From Ralstonia insidiosa (lineage in GTDB: Bacteria > Pseudomonadota > Gammaproteobacteria > Burkholderiales > Burkholderiaceae), in NCBI RefSeq assembly GCF_008801405.1, contig NZ_VZPV01000002.1:868001-932000 (forward strand): DNA of 64,000 nucleotides, in the 5' to 3' direction. A program made the translations under genes and the position numbers. Positions 42,685-52,270 of this stretch are shown here, piece by piece. The stretch's first letter is position 1; each line of letters begins with the position of its first letter. Below the pieces are notes generated by a model. That model worked only from the letters and a program-made list of their open reading frames with translations. It did no database searches and was not told where the DNA came from.

Positions 42685-44397
42685 TCAGGCGACGGTCGCC
42701 TCGGCGTTACCGCGACGCAGCATGCCCTTGCCGGCACGTGCGATCAGGCGGTTCACGCCGCCCACTACGGCACGGATCGACGCCGTCGTCAGGTTGGCAT
42801 CCACACCCACGCCGAATACGCTGCCCGCCACACCCGGTGCGGCCATTTCTGCAAAGGCAATGGCATCGGCATTGGCGCCCTGGCCCAAGGCGCGCTCTTC
42901 GTAGTGGTGGATCGACACGGGCGCCGTCAGCACGTGTGACAGCGCATGCACCAGCGCATCCAGCGGCCCGTTACCGGTGCCTTCACAGATGTGCTCATGG
43001 TCGTCGATGTTGACCACCAGGCGGATGTGCTGGCTGCCGTCATCCTGTTCGGTCAGGCGGTGCGATACATAGCCGACGGCGCCGTCCGCGCGCAGATACG
43101 TCTGTTGAAACAGTGCCCAGATGTCGGCACCAGTGACTTCACGGCCGCTTTCGTCGGTCAGTTGCTGCACGGTGCTGCTGAACTCCACCTGCAGCCGGCG
43201 CGGCATCGCCACGCCATAGCCGGATTCCAGCAGGTACGCGATGCCGCCCTTGCCCGACTGGCTGTTCACGCGAATGATCGAGTCGTACGTGCGGCCCACA
43301 TCGGCCGGGTCGATCGGCAGATAGGGCATCTCCCAGAGCGCATCGGGTTGCTGCACCGCAAAGCCCTTCTTGATCGCATCCTGGTGCGAGCCCGAGAACG
43401 CCGTGAAGACCAAATCGCCCACGTACGGATGGCGCGGATGCACTGGCAGTTGCGTGCAGTCCTCACACGTGCGCGCCACATCGTTGATGTGCGAGAAATC
43501 CAGTTCCGGATCGACACCCTGCGAGTACAGGTTCAACGCGAGCGTGACGAGATCCACGTTGCCCGTGCGCTCGCCGTTGCCGAACAGGCAGCCTTCCACG
43601 CGGTTGGCACCCGCCATCACGGCCAGTTCCGCCGCCGCAACAGCGGTGCCACGGTCATTGTGCGGATGCACGGAGAGGATGATCGAATCGCGGCGCGCCA
43701 GGTTGCGGTGCATCCATTCGATCTGGTCGGCGTAGATATTGGGCGTGGCCATCTCCACCGTGGCCGGCAGGTTGACGATGATCTTGTGCTCCGGCGTCGG
43801 CGCCCACACCTCGGTCACGGCGTTGCAGACCTCGAGCGCAAAGTCCAGCTCGGTGCCGCTGAAGACTTCGGGCGTGTATTCGTACGTCCACTGCGTCTCG
43901 GGCATCGTCTCCGCAATCTCGCGGATCAGCTTGGCGCTTTGCACGGCAATGCGCTTGACGCCCTCGCGGTCGGTGTTGAACACCGTGCGGCGGAAGACCG
44001 GCGCCGTCGCGTTATAGACGTGGATGATGGCTTTCTTGGCGCCGCGCAGCGATTCCATCGTGCGGCGGATCAAATCTTCGCGGGCTTGCGTGAGCACTTC
44101 GATGGTCACATCGTCGGGGATGTGTCCGCCTTCGATCAGCTCGCGCACGAAATCGAAATCGGTCTGGGAGGCGGCGGGGAAGGCGGCTTCGATTTCCTTG
44201 AAGCCGATCTGCACGAGCATCTTGAACATGCGCATCTTGCGCTCGGCGTTCATGGGCTCGAACAGGGCCTGGTTGCCATCGCGCAGGTCCGTGCTCATCC
44301 AGATCGGGGCACGGGTGATGGTCTTGTTGGGCCAGGTGCGATCGGCGAGGGCGATCTGGGGGAAGGGGCGGTATTTGGTGGCGGGGTTCTTCAACAT
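42685..44397 (-). CDS. leuA: 2-isopropylmalate synthase, long form
   Basis: A 570-residue enzyme that condenses 2-oxoisovalerate and acetyl-CoA, the first step of leucine synthesis. The HMGL-type TIM barrel includes STDLRDGNQALFEPM (metal-binding Arg-Asp), SVHPHNDRGTAVAAAELAVM (metal-binding His pair) and VEGCLFGNGERTGNVDLVTL. The C-terminal LeuA dimerisation/leucine-binding domain starts near residue 430. It has the 570-residue length of the fungal/actinobacterial-like LeuA type. Its ribosome-binding site is weak and lies inside an upstream leucine-rich ORF that overlaps its start codon by 7 bp, suggesting coupled, leucine-dependent translation. Confidence 0.93.
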   Translation of the reverse strand: MLKNPATKYRPFPQIALADRTWPNKTITRAPIWMSTDLRDGNQALFEPMNAERKMRMFKMLVQIGFKEIEAAFPAASQTDFDFVRELIEGGHIPDDVTIEVLTQAREDLIRRTMESLRGAKKAIIHVYNATAPVFRRTVFNTDREGVKRIAVQSAKLIREIAETMPETQWTYEYTPEVFSGTELDFALEVCNAVTEVWAPTPEHKIIVNLPATVEMATPNIYADQIEWMHRNLARRDSIILSVHPHNDRGTAVAAAELAVMAGANRVEGCLFGNGERTGNVDLVTLALNLYSQGVDPELDFSHINDVARTCEDCTQLPVHPRHPYVGDLVFTAFSGSHQDAIKKGFAVQQPDALWEMPYLPIDPADVGRTYDSIIRVNSQSGKGGIAYLLESGYGVAMPRRLQVEFSSTVQQLTDESGREVTGADIWALFQQTYLRADGAVGYVSHRLTEQDDGSQHIRLVVNIDDHEHICEGTGNGPLDALVHALSHVLTAPVSIHHYEERALGQGANADAIAFAEMAAPGVAGSVFGVGVDANLTTASIRAVVGGVNRLIARAGKGMLRRGNAEATVA

Positions 44398-44579
44398 GGT
44401 GTGGGTGTCCTGTGAGATCGAGATCGGTGGATTACGTCAGGGACGACCGCGCGGGCGGCGTCCGGCGTGGCCGGGTGAACGTTGCGGGTGTGGCGGCCAG
44501 ACAGCCACGGGCGCGTGGTCTGGCTGCCGGGCGATAGTCGGGTCAGTAGGCGTAGCGAAAGCAGGATCGAGGTCGGCAT
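44391..44579 (-). CDS. Leucine-rich leader ORF upstream of and overlapping leuA
   Basis: A 62-codon ORF beginning MPTSILLSLRLLTRLSPGSQ. Six of residues 6-15 are Leu, read by CTG, CTT, CTA, CTA, CTG and CTA; CTA should be rare in such a GC-rich genome. GGAG lies six bases before its ATG. The stop TGA overlaps the leuA start (CCATGTTGA), giving a 7-bp overlap. A hairpin at 44497-44523 (CCAGAC/GTCTGG around CCACG/CGTGG) covers the codons after the Leu run. These features fit a leader peptide through which leucyl-tRNA supply controls leuA by ribosome stalling and translational coupling. No T-tract terminator is visible. Regulation is inferred. Confidence 0.7.
   Translation of the reverse strand: MPTSILLSLRLLTRLSPGSQTTRPWLSGRHTRNVHPATPDAARAVVPDVIHRSRSHRTPTPC
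44497..44523 (-). promoter_or_regulatory. Hairpin in the leuA leader just after the leucine codons
   Basis: Outer arms CCAGAC and GTCTGG and inner arms CCACG and CGTGG (3-nt bulge) form a stable stem-loop in the transcript. It begins about ten bases after the last clustered Leu codon. A ribosome stalled on the Leu codons would sit at its edge, so it is a candidate switching element of the leader. Confidence 0.5.
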
Positions 44580-45016
44580 GGAAGGCTCCAAATCGGTGAA
44601 CGGATTACTGGATGACGCCACATCAGACGAGGCCCGTCGCCTGTTGCGCAACGGGCCGGTCAAACACCGGAACGAGGGGGAAAGAGAGGTCTACGCGCTT
44701 ACACGCGTAGTAGGGAAGCGGATAGCGATAGCAGACCGCGCACGCACGAGAAGGTGCGAGCTTGAGCGGTGAGAAGGGCGATCTGCTGGGAGTGCATTTC
44801 TCAATACTGCGGGCGGATGGGGGCCGTTGTCAAGTTGCCTGGGCGGAGTTCGGGCGGTTCGGGACCACGCGTCGGAGGCGGAAATTCAATGTGAAGTACT
44901 CGCCAGCAAAACGTAAGCGAACCTGCTTTAATACACCCCGTCCATACCGCCAGCCCGCTGTATCAACGGCTTTATAACGGTAAGACTCCCTCATGCCCCA
45001 CAAGGAGAACACCACA
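44580..45016. other. Divergent promoter region of leuA and the molybdenum hydroxylase operon
   Basis: No gene is evident. A 7-bp inverted repeat with 6-base loop lies at 44691-44710 (CTACGCG/CGCGTAG) and would be in the 5' part of a leuA transcript. The AT-richer segment 44880-44990 (for example CTTTAATACACC and CTTTATAACGG) probably holds promoters for one or both directions, but I cannot pick -35 and -10 boxes with confidence. Confidence 0.5.
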
Positions 45017-45475
45017 ATGGTCACGTTGAACATCAACGGCAAACCGGTGGAAGCTGATGCCGATCCGTCGACGCCGCTGCTTTGGGCGCTGCGCGACAAC
45101 CTCGGCCTGACCGGCACGAAATTCGGTTGCGGCGTTGCGTCGTGCGGTGCGTGCACGGTGCACCTGAACGGCCAGCCCACGCGTAGTTGTGTGCTGCCGA
45201 TCTCCGCGGTGGCGGGTCAGCAGATCACCACGTCTGAACACATTGCCGATGACAAGGTCGGCAAGGCTGTGCTCGACGCTTGGATCAAGCACGACGTTGC
45301 GCAATGCGGCTACTGCCAGAGCGGCCAGATGATGAGCGCGGTGGGTCTGCTGCGCAGCAAGAAGAAGCCGACCGATGCCGACATCGATAGCGCGATGGCT
45401 GGCAACCTGTGCCGCTGTGCGACGTACCAGCGTATCCGCGCGGCGATTCATGACGCCGCGAAGTCGCTGGCCTGA
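45017..45475 (+). CDS. iorA: [2Fe-2S] small subunit of a molybdenum hydroxylase (IorA-like)
   Basis: A 152-residue protein with the two [2Fe-2S] domains of xanthine oxidase-family small subunits. FGCGVASCGACTVHLNG gives the plant-type cluster and CGYCQSGQMM with NLCRCATYQRIRAAI gives the second cluster near the molybdopterin. This two-gene form without an FAD subunit matches isoquinoline 1-oxidoreductase and membrane or periplasmic aldehyde oxidases. I start at ATG 45017, with AGGAG ten bases upstream. The catalytic subunit gene follows at 17 bp. Confidence 0.88.
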   Translation: MVTLNINGKPVEADADPSTPLLWALRDNLGLTGTKFGCGVASCGACTVHLNGQPTRSCVLPISAVAGQQITTSEHIADDKVGKAVLDAWIKHDVAQCGYCQSGQMMSAVGLLRSKKKPTDADIDSAMAGNLCRCATYQRIRAAIHDAAKSLA

Positions 45476-45492
45476 GCCCCACCGGAGAATTC

Positions 45493-47739
45493 ATGATGCG
45501 TATTCGAAATCTTGAAGCACTGGCTGGTGGCGGCGCGCACCCTCAACCGGCATCTGCGGACGCGGGTGTGGCGACACTGGATCGCCGTAGCTTTCTGAAG
45601 CTCACGTCGCTGGCCGGCAGCGGTCTTGCACTCGGCATTGCGCCGGTGCTGGCGGGCGCGCAGGACGCGAAGGCCAAACCACCTTCACCCCCGCAGGCCT
45701 TCATCATCATTGCCTCGGACAACACCGTGAGCGTGGCGGTGAACCGTCTGGAGTTTGGTCAGGGTGTGCAAACCGCGTTGCCGATGGCGCTGGCGGAAGA
45801 ACTCGACGTCGACTGGCGCAACGTGCGCGGCGTGCTGGCGCCGGCGGGCGATCCGTACAAGGACCCGGGCTTCGGCATCCAGATGACGGGCGGCTCCACT
45901 GCGCTGAACCACTCGTTCCAGCAATACCGCGAGCTAGGTGCGCGCGCACGCGCCATGCTGATTTCGGCTGCTGCGCAGCGTTGGAATGTGGATCCTGCCA
46001 CGTGCCACACGTCCAATGGCGTGATCACCTCGGGCAGCAACCGCGCCACGTATGGCGAGCTGGCGCAAGCCGCGATGGCGTTGCCGGTGCCGGCGGAGGT
46101 CACGCTGAAGAACCCGTCGCAGTTCCGCATTGTCGGCAAACCCACGCCGCGTCTGGATGCGCGTGCGAAGCTCGATAGCTCGCTCAAGTTCGGCATCGAT
46201 ACGCGCTTGCCGAACATGAAGGTGGCCGTGCTGGCCCGCCCGCCGCGCTTTGGTGGCAAGGTGGCCAAGTACGACACGGCAGCGGCCAAGGCTGTGAAAG
46301 GTGTGGTCGATGTGCTGCTGATCCCGACGGATCGTGGCGGCACGGGCGTGGCCGTCATTGCCGATGGCTACTGGCCGGCCAAGCAGGGCCGCGACGCGCT
46401 GCAGGTGAGCTGGGAAGACACTGGCTCGACGGTGTCGACGCCAGCGTTGATGGAGACGTACAAAAAGCTCGCCAGCCAACCCGGCACAGTGGCCAAGCCG
46501 GCTGACGTGAGCGCTATCCAGTCGGCGCCCAAGCGTATTCAGGCTGATTATGAGTTTCCGTATCTTGCACACGCGCCGATGGAGCCGCTGAACTGCACGA
46601 TTGACGTGCAGAGTGCTGGCGGCAAGATCAGCGGTGCGAAAGTGTGGGTCGGCTCGCAGTTCCAGACCATCGACCAGGGCGCGATCGCCAAGGTGCTGGG
46701 CGTGGCGCCCGAGAAGATCGAGCTGAACACGATGATGGCTGGCGGCGGCTTTGGCCGGCGCGCGATCACCACGTCGGACTACGTGGTGGAAGCCGCCAAC
46801 GTGGCCAAGGCGTATGCCGCCGCGGGCCATAGTGGCCCCGTCAAGGTGATCTGGAGCCGTGAAGACGACATCCGCGGCGGCTACTACCGCCCGATGCATC
46901 TGCACCGCGTGGATGTGGGCGTCGACAACAGCGGCAAGGTGGTCGGCTGGAATCACGTCATCGTCGGTCAATCGATCCTCAAGGGCACGCCGTTCGAGGC
47001 CTTCATGGTCAAGAACGGTGTTGACAGCACGATGGTCGAGGGCGTGATCGAGAACGATTACGGCTTCCCCTTGCAGCTGACGGTGCACCATCCGGACGTG
47101 AACGTGCCAGTGCTGTGGTGGCGCTCGGTTGGCCACACGCATACGGCCTTCGTGATGGAAACGATGGTCGATGAGGTGGCGCACGCTGCCAAGCAAGATC
47201 CGGTGGCCTTCCGCCTGGCGCGCTTCAACGATAAGGAGCACGCGCGTCATCGCGCCGCGCTGCAACTGGCCGTTGACAAGTCCGGCTACGGCAAACGCAA
47301 GCTGCCCAAGGGCCAGGCTTGGGGCGTGGCGGTGCACGCGTCGTTCGAGTCGGTGGTGGCCTATGTGGTGGAGGTGTCGATCGACAAGGGCAAACCGCGC
47401 GTGCATCGCGTGACGGCTGGCGTGCATGCCAACCGCGTGGTCAACCCGATGGGTGCGGAAGCGCAGATCCAAGGCGCCTGCGTGTTTGGCCTGGCGATGA
47501 TTGCCCCGGGCTTTGCCATCGAGATCGAGAACGGCGCGACCAAGAACAGCAACTTCCCCGACTACCCGCCCGTGCGCATGCCGGACGCGCCGCCGGTGAA
47601 CGTGTTCTTTGTGCCGTCGGAAGATAACCCGACCGGCCTGGGCGAACCCGGTACACCCGCGATTGCACCGGCCGTGGCCAACGCGGTGTTTGCGTTGACC
47701 GGCAAGCGCCTTCGCAAGCTGCCGTTCGACACGGTGTAA
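45493..47739 (+). CDS. iorB: Molybdopterin-binding catalytic subunit (IorB-like), Tat-exported
   Basis: A 748-residue xanthine dehydrogenase-family large subunit. A twin-arginine signal is present (Arg31-Arg32 in DRRSFLKLTSLAGSGLAL), so the heterodimer is probably exported folded with its cofactor. AHAPMEPLNCTID, MMAGGGFGRRAITTSDYVVE and TGLGEPGTPAIAPAVANAVF are Mo-MCD binding and catalytic-Glu (GLGEPG) regions. Substrate could be an N-heterocycle or an aldehyde. The downstream MocA-like gene supplies the cytosine dinucleotide form of the cofactor that this family uses. Confidence 0.88.
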   Translation: MMRIRNLEALAGGGAHPQPASADAGVATLDRRSFLKLTSLAGSGLALGIAPVLAGAQDAKAKPPSPPQAFIIIASDNTVSVAVNRLEFGQGVQTALPMALAEELDVDWRNVRGVLAPAGDPYKDPGFGIQMTGGSTALNHSFQQYRELGARARAMLISAAAQRWNVDPATCHTSNGVITSGSNRATYGELAQAAMALPVPAEVTLKNPSQFRIVGKPTPRLDARAKLDSSLKFGIDTRLPNMKVAVLARPPRFGGKVAKYDTAAAKAVKGVVDVLLIPTDRGGTGVAVIADGYWPAKQGRDALQVSWEDTGSTVSTPALMETYKKLASQPGTVAKPADVSAIQSAPKRIQADYEFPYLAHAPMEPLNCTIDVQSAGGKISGAKVWVGSQFQTIDQGAIAKVLGVAPEKIELNTMMAGGGFGRRAITTSDYVVEAANVAKAYAAAGHSGPVKVIWSREDDIRGGYYRPMHLHRVDVGVDNSGKVVGWNHVIVGQSILKGTPFEAFMVKNGVDSTMVEGVIENDYGFPLQLTVHHPDVNVPVLWWRSVGHTHTAFVMETMVDEVAHAAKQDPVAFRLARFNDKEHARHRAALQLAVDKSGYGKRKLPKGQAWGVAVHASFESVVAYVVEVSIDKGKPRVHRVTAGVHANRVVNPMGAEAQIQGACVFGLAMIAPGFAIEIENGATKNSNFPDYPPVRMPDAPPVNVFFVPSEDNPTGLGEPGTPAIAPAVANAVFALTGKRLRKLPFDTV

Positions 47740-47765
47740 TTGTCATCATCGCGTGATGCGATTGG

Positions 47766-47799
47766 AGCCGGCATGCAGCAATGTGTGCCGGCTTTATTG
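47766..47799 (+). terminator. Intrinsic terminator after iorB
   Basis: A stem AGCCGGCA/TGCCGGCT extended by four more pairs (two G-U) to a GCAA tetraloop is followed by TTTATTGTT. It lies 27 bp after the iorB stop, so ohr and mocA may have their own promoter or be read through. Confidence 0.8.
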
Positions 47800-47859
47800 T
47801 TCAGCGGATGGTTTCTTGCGTCCGCGCTTGTGTTGTCTATCCACCCGGAGGAGCACGTT

Positions 47860-48293
<434 letters not shown>

Positions 48294-48294
<1 letters not shown>

Positions 48295-48911
48295 TGCATA
48301 AGCGGCCCGTTGCTGGTGCTGTTGTTGGGGTATTGCTGGCCGCGGGCCGCGGCAGCCGGTTCGACCCTGCGGGTGCAGCAAACAAGTTGCTCGCTGTATT
48401 GCCTGACGGTACACAGGCGGGCACGCCTGTCGCCGTGCAGGCGGCACGGCATCTACTGCAGGCCGTAGGGGACGTGGTGGCCGTGGTGCCCGCCGCCGCT
48501 ACGCATGGCGCGCAGGTTGAGCAACTGGCCGTGCTGTTGGCCGAGGCTGGTTGTGACGTCTTGCGATGCCCGACAGCGGCCAACGGCATGGGAGCCAGCC
48601 TAGCGGCAGGCGTGAGCGCACGTCCCGACGCAGGCGGTTGGGTCATCGCCCTGGCCGATATGCCGTGGATTGCTCCCGAGACCATTGCTCAAGTTGCGCA
48701 GGCGCTCGACGCGCACCACTGCGTCGCGCCATTCCACGCAGGGCAGCGTGGCCACCCCATCGGCTTTGGCGCCGATTTCTTCGCCGGTTTGACCGCGCTC
48801 GACGGCGATGAAGGCGCGCGGCGCCTGATTGATCCCGCCACGCTCGTCCGCATTGACAGCAACGACACCGGCATCTTGCGTGATGTCGATACCCCCGCTG
48901 ATCTGGCGTAG
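48294..48911 (+). CDS. MocA-like molybdenum cofactor cytidylyltransferase
   Basis: A 205-residue NTP transferase. VGVLLAAGRGSRFDPAGAAN followed by KLLAVLP is the nucleotide-binding loop with conserved Lys, PTAANGMGASLAAGVSA the base-recognition segment, and VIALADMPWIAPETI the metal-binding Asp motif. GQRGHPIGF and DVDTPADL are C-terminal MobA/MocA features. MocA makes molybdopterin cytosine dinucleotide, the cofactor of IorB-type enzymes, which fits its position downstream of iorAB. The start overlaps the ohr stop by one base. Confidence 0.83.
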
Positions 48912-49371
48912 TGCCCTGTTTCTTCGCAGTTGCACAATTTGTTCACAGCAACGCCCAAACTGCCTGCGAAACCGGCCGCAACCGATTGACGCACAAGGAT
49001 TTGTTGCCTGATGTAACGGCCGCACCCGATGTGGATAACTTTCGCCAGGCGTGCCCGTTTTGCGTTGTCGACACGTTTGCGGGAATCCGTCAAGCCCGTT
49101 GTCATGCCAAAGGCTAACGGCATGTCGGGTTATGCACAGAACATGTGGATAAGTCTGTGGGAAACGTTGTTCGACCCGCGTGGCGACGGGCTTTGGTCGG
49201 CATTGCTCGGGGATTTGGCACACCCCGTCGGGTTGACGCGGTGAGCTTCTTGCAACGTTTGATTACAACAGGAAACAGAATGTCAGCCGGTCTTCGACCA
49301 GACTCCCGGTACGCGACGACGGCGATCCTGGCGATCTCGGGTCGCGACCGACGCATTTGAAGGAGAAGAGC
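48912..49371. other. Intergenic region with a cluster of DnaA boxes
   Basis: A 460-bp region without a credible gene. It contains TGTGGATAA at 49030-49038 and 49144-49152 (each the exact complement of the DnaA box TTATCCACA) and TTATGCACA at 49130-49138 (one mismatch); the last two are inverted, five bases apart. No replication or partition gene is nearby. The end of the region should carry the promoter of the small lipoprotein gene. Confidence 0.55.
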
Positions 49372-49575
49372 ATGGTCCGGGTACTGACGATTTTTCTGGC
49401 GGCTGCCACGGTGTTGACGGCAACCGGTTGTGCCGACATGACGGCGCGTCAACGCAATACCGCCATCGGTGCGGGCGTAGGCGGTCTGGCTGGCGCCGCG
49501 CTGATCGGCGGCCCAGGCGCAACCCTGGGCGGTGCTGCGCTGGGCGGACTGGTGGGCAACGTATCGACACGCTGA
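49372..49575 (+). CDS. Small glycine-zipper lipoprotein (OsmB-like)
   Basis: A 67-residue lipoprotein. The signal peptide ends in a lipobox-like ATGC at about residues 17-20, so the mature protein starts at a lipidated Cys. The mature part is a glycine zipper: AIGAGVGGLAGAALIGGPGA followed by LGGAALGGLVG, as in OsmB and Rickettsia 17-kDa-antigen-like proteins. It should sit in the outer membrane. AAGGAG precedes ATG 49372. Often osmotically or stress induced in other bacteria. Confidence 0.83.
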   Translation: MVRVLTIFLAAATVLTATGCADMTARQRNTAIGAGVGGLAGAALIGGPGATLGGAALGGLVGNVSTR

Positions 49576-49602
49576 TACGGCGATACGCTCGTCGCTTAAG
49601 CG

Positions 49603-49640
49603 AAAACGGACCCGGGGTGGAAGCCTCGGGTCCGTTTTTT
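49603..49640. terminator. Bidirectional intrinsic terminator between convergent genes
   Basis: ACGGACCCGGGG and CCTCGGGTCCGT form a 12-bp stem (one imperfect pair) with a 6-base loop and are followed by six T on the plus strand; on the minus strand the stem is followed by TTTTC. It serves the lipoprotein gene and the GGDEF/EAL gene, whose stop codon lies in the T tract. Confidence 0.9.
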
Positions 49641-52270
49641 ATGCCTGCGCGCGGCTGAGTGAGCGCAGCAGGCTTTCGAGTGCGGGCACTTCCAGCGGAC
49701 GACCAAACAGGAAACCCTGCACTTCATCGCAGGCGTGTGTCGAGAGAAAGGCTGACTGCTCGGGGGTCTCCACGCCCTCTGCCGTCACGGTCATGTTCAG
49801 CGCGTGCGCCATCGCAATGATGGTCTTCGTCAACGCCACGCAGTCGGCCACTGCAGGCACGCCGCTGATGAACGAACGGTCGATCTTGATGTTGTGGATC
49901 GGCAGGCTGCGCAGGTACGACAGCGACGAGAACCCGATGCCGAAATCATCGAGCGAGATGCGCACACCGCGTGCGGCCAGGCTTGTCAGCAGACGTTGCG
50001 TCGACAGGCGATCGGCCAACAGCACGCTCTCCGTCAATTCCAGCTCCAGCCGCGACGACGTCATGCCCGACGCCTTGAGTGCTTCATCCACATCGCGTTC
50101 GATCACGCCTGCATCGCATTGCCGCGCCGATACGTTAACGGCGACGCGTCCCGTGAAGCCGAAGTTGCGCTCCCATGCCTGGCCCTGCGTGCATGCCTGC
50201 ATCAGCGCCCAGCGGCCAAGCTCAAGGATGTAGCCGGACTCTTCCGCCACGGCGATGAACTCGGTGGGCGAAATCGCTCCCAGTTCTGTGTCGGACCAGC
50301 GCATCAGCGCTTCCACGGCCACCAGTTCGCCCGACGAGAGCGCGTACTTGGGCTGATACACCAGCCGCACTTGCCCGCGCGCGAGTGCGCGGCGCATGCG
50401 TTCGTTGAGGGTGAAGCGGCGCAGCATCTGCGATTCGAGCGCACGCGAGTATCGCGTGATGCGGCTGCGGCCGTTCTCCTTGGCACGGTACATGGCGGCC
50501 TCGGCATGGCTGACCAGCGTGCCCGCGTCATTGCCGTCTTCCGGATATGCCGTAACACCAATGCTGGCGGACAGGTGCAGTTCGCGGTCACCGCCGGTAA
50601 AGGGCTTGGCCAGCGCATCAAGCACCTGCTGGGCGAGCGCATCAATCGTGTCGGGGTCGTCGATGGCCACGCAAAACTGGTCACCACCCAAGCGCGCCAG
50701 CAGCGCACGCTGGCTGACCTCGGCGCGAATGCGCTGCGCCGCCAGGTTCAGTACCTGGTTGCCGATGTGGTGGCCCATCGCCTCGTTGACGGTTTTGAAG
50801 TGGTCCAGCCCGATGTAGAGCAGCGCGGCGCGGCCGGTGGAGGGCAGCGCCAGGCGCGCGTCGAGCCGTTCGATGAATGCCGCGCGATTGGGCAGGCCCG
50901 TCAGCGAGTCCTTCGTTTCCAGCAGGCGCAGTTGCTCGTGGGTCGAACGTTCCGCGGTGATGTCGGTAAAGATGACCAGCACCGCATGCGGCGAGGCGCT
51001 GTCCGGTGAAAACATCGGCAGTACGGATTCGCGCAGCCAGACAATCTGCCCGTTGCCGGTCGGTACGCCCACTACCACGTTGCTGATGGCGCGTCCGGTG
51101 CGTGCGGCCAGTGTGGAGGGCCATGCTGCGCGCGGCAGGATGGTGCCGTCTTCGCCGAGCATCATGTCGCTGTGCGCCATGCGCGGGCGACCCTTCCATG
51201 ACCCGCCCGACAAGCGCAGGATCTCGGACGCGCTGCGGTTGTACGACAGCACGCGGCCGTCGGTGGATAGCGTGAGCACGCCTTCGCTCAAGTGGTTGAC
51301 GACCAGACGGTATTGATCGCGCAGGTCACGCGCTTGGGCGTACTCGCCTTCCAGGCGCAATAGCTTGACCAGCGCGCTGACATAACTGGCACACGCGGTA
51401 CGCAATGCAGCGTCGTCGCGTGTAGCGGCTGGTGCGGGGTAGAACAGGCACAGCAGGTCACCGCTCGACGTCATGCCACCATGCTGGGCGGGGATGCGGC
51501 ATAGCCAAGCGGGTAGCGCTTTGCCGAGCACGCGCGTGAGTACCTCATGCAGGGCGGTCGGCGCATTGGACTGGCGAATCAGTTCAATAGGGGCTACGTC
51601 GTTCAACAGCGGCGCGATGCGCGCAAGTTCAACATCGAGTTCGCCGGAGACTGGCGCGACCAGTTGTTCGCGGGCAGCTTGCGTGCCATACAACCGCGCC
51701 CGCCCGGATACCACGCGCGTCACGATGCATAGCGCGGTGGGCAGCGCTGCCTCGAGCGCGCGCAATACTGCGTGCAGGCGCTCCCCGAGCGAAGCCGCGG
51801 ACGGCAGCGTTGACAGCAGATGATCAAGGTGTTCGTGCGGCAACGCCGCGCCGATGGCCTCGGCGCTGAGAATGCGCTCGCCCGCCTTGCCAGGCAACTG
51901 CGCGTCGAGCGGCAAAGGCAACCCGTGTACCACGATCTGCTGCGCAGGCAGGCCATCGAAACGTGTCGGCGTGATAGTCAGCCGGACGTTGACCGGTGTC
52001 TCGGATGTGCCCAGAGAAACAGCAGAAGCCACCTCTGTGGCGGCTGTATCGGGCATCTGCGGATCAGCGTTGGCGCCTGCGTACGCATTCAGCGTGACGG
52101 GCACATCCTGAAAGAAGCGCGAGAACGGCTCGCCGAGCAGTTGATCGACCGAGCGCGCGCACCATGCTGATGCCGGCCGCATTGGCGTACACGATGCGGC
52201 CTTCGAGAACGACATAGAGGGGAACGGGCAGGCTTTGTGCCGACAGCGGGTAGGAAAGTTCGTCTTGCAT
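49639..52270 (-). pseudogene. PAS-GGDEF-EAL c-di-GMP protein, frameshifted near its 5' end
   Basis: The true start appears to be ATG 52270 (GGAG upstream), reading MQDELSYPLSAQSLPVPLYV then LEGRIVYANAAGISM, a PAS N-terminus. At a (GC)4 tract, 52153-52160, the reading frame must change to continue as RSVDQLLGEPFSRFFQDV and through the rest of the protein. After the first PAS come a GAF-like segment, a second PAS, a GGDEF domain whose signature is GGDQF, so probably inactive as a cyclase, and an intact EAL domain (EALMRW, NVSARQ, ELTESVLL, DDFGIGFSSL, KIDRSF, AEGVET). The EAL part should hydrolyse c-di-GMP. It may be a pseudogene, a phase-variable gene, a sequencing error or a gene using an internal start. 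Confidence 0.75.

Noticed and set aside
42946..44415. A 489-codon plus-strand open frame opposite leuA
   Set aside because: Antisense to leuA and unlike any protein family; composition typical of a reverse-frame shadow.
45934..47472. A 512-codon minus-strand open frame opposite iorB
   Set aside because: His/Arg-rich antisense shadow without start signals.
49030..49152. DnaA-box cluster as a replication origin
   Set aside because: No dnaA, rep, parAB or AT-rich unwinding element is present nearby; three boxes alone are not enough.
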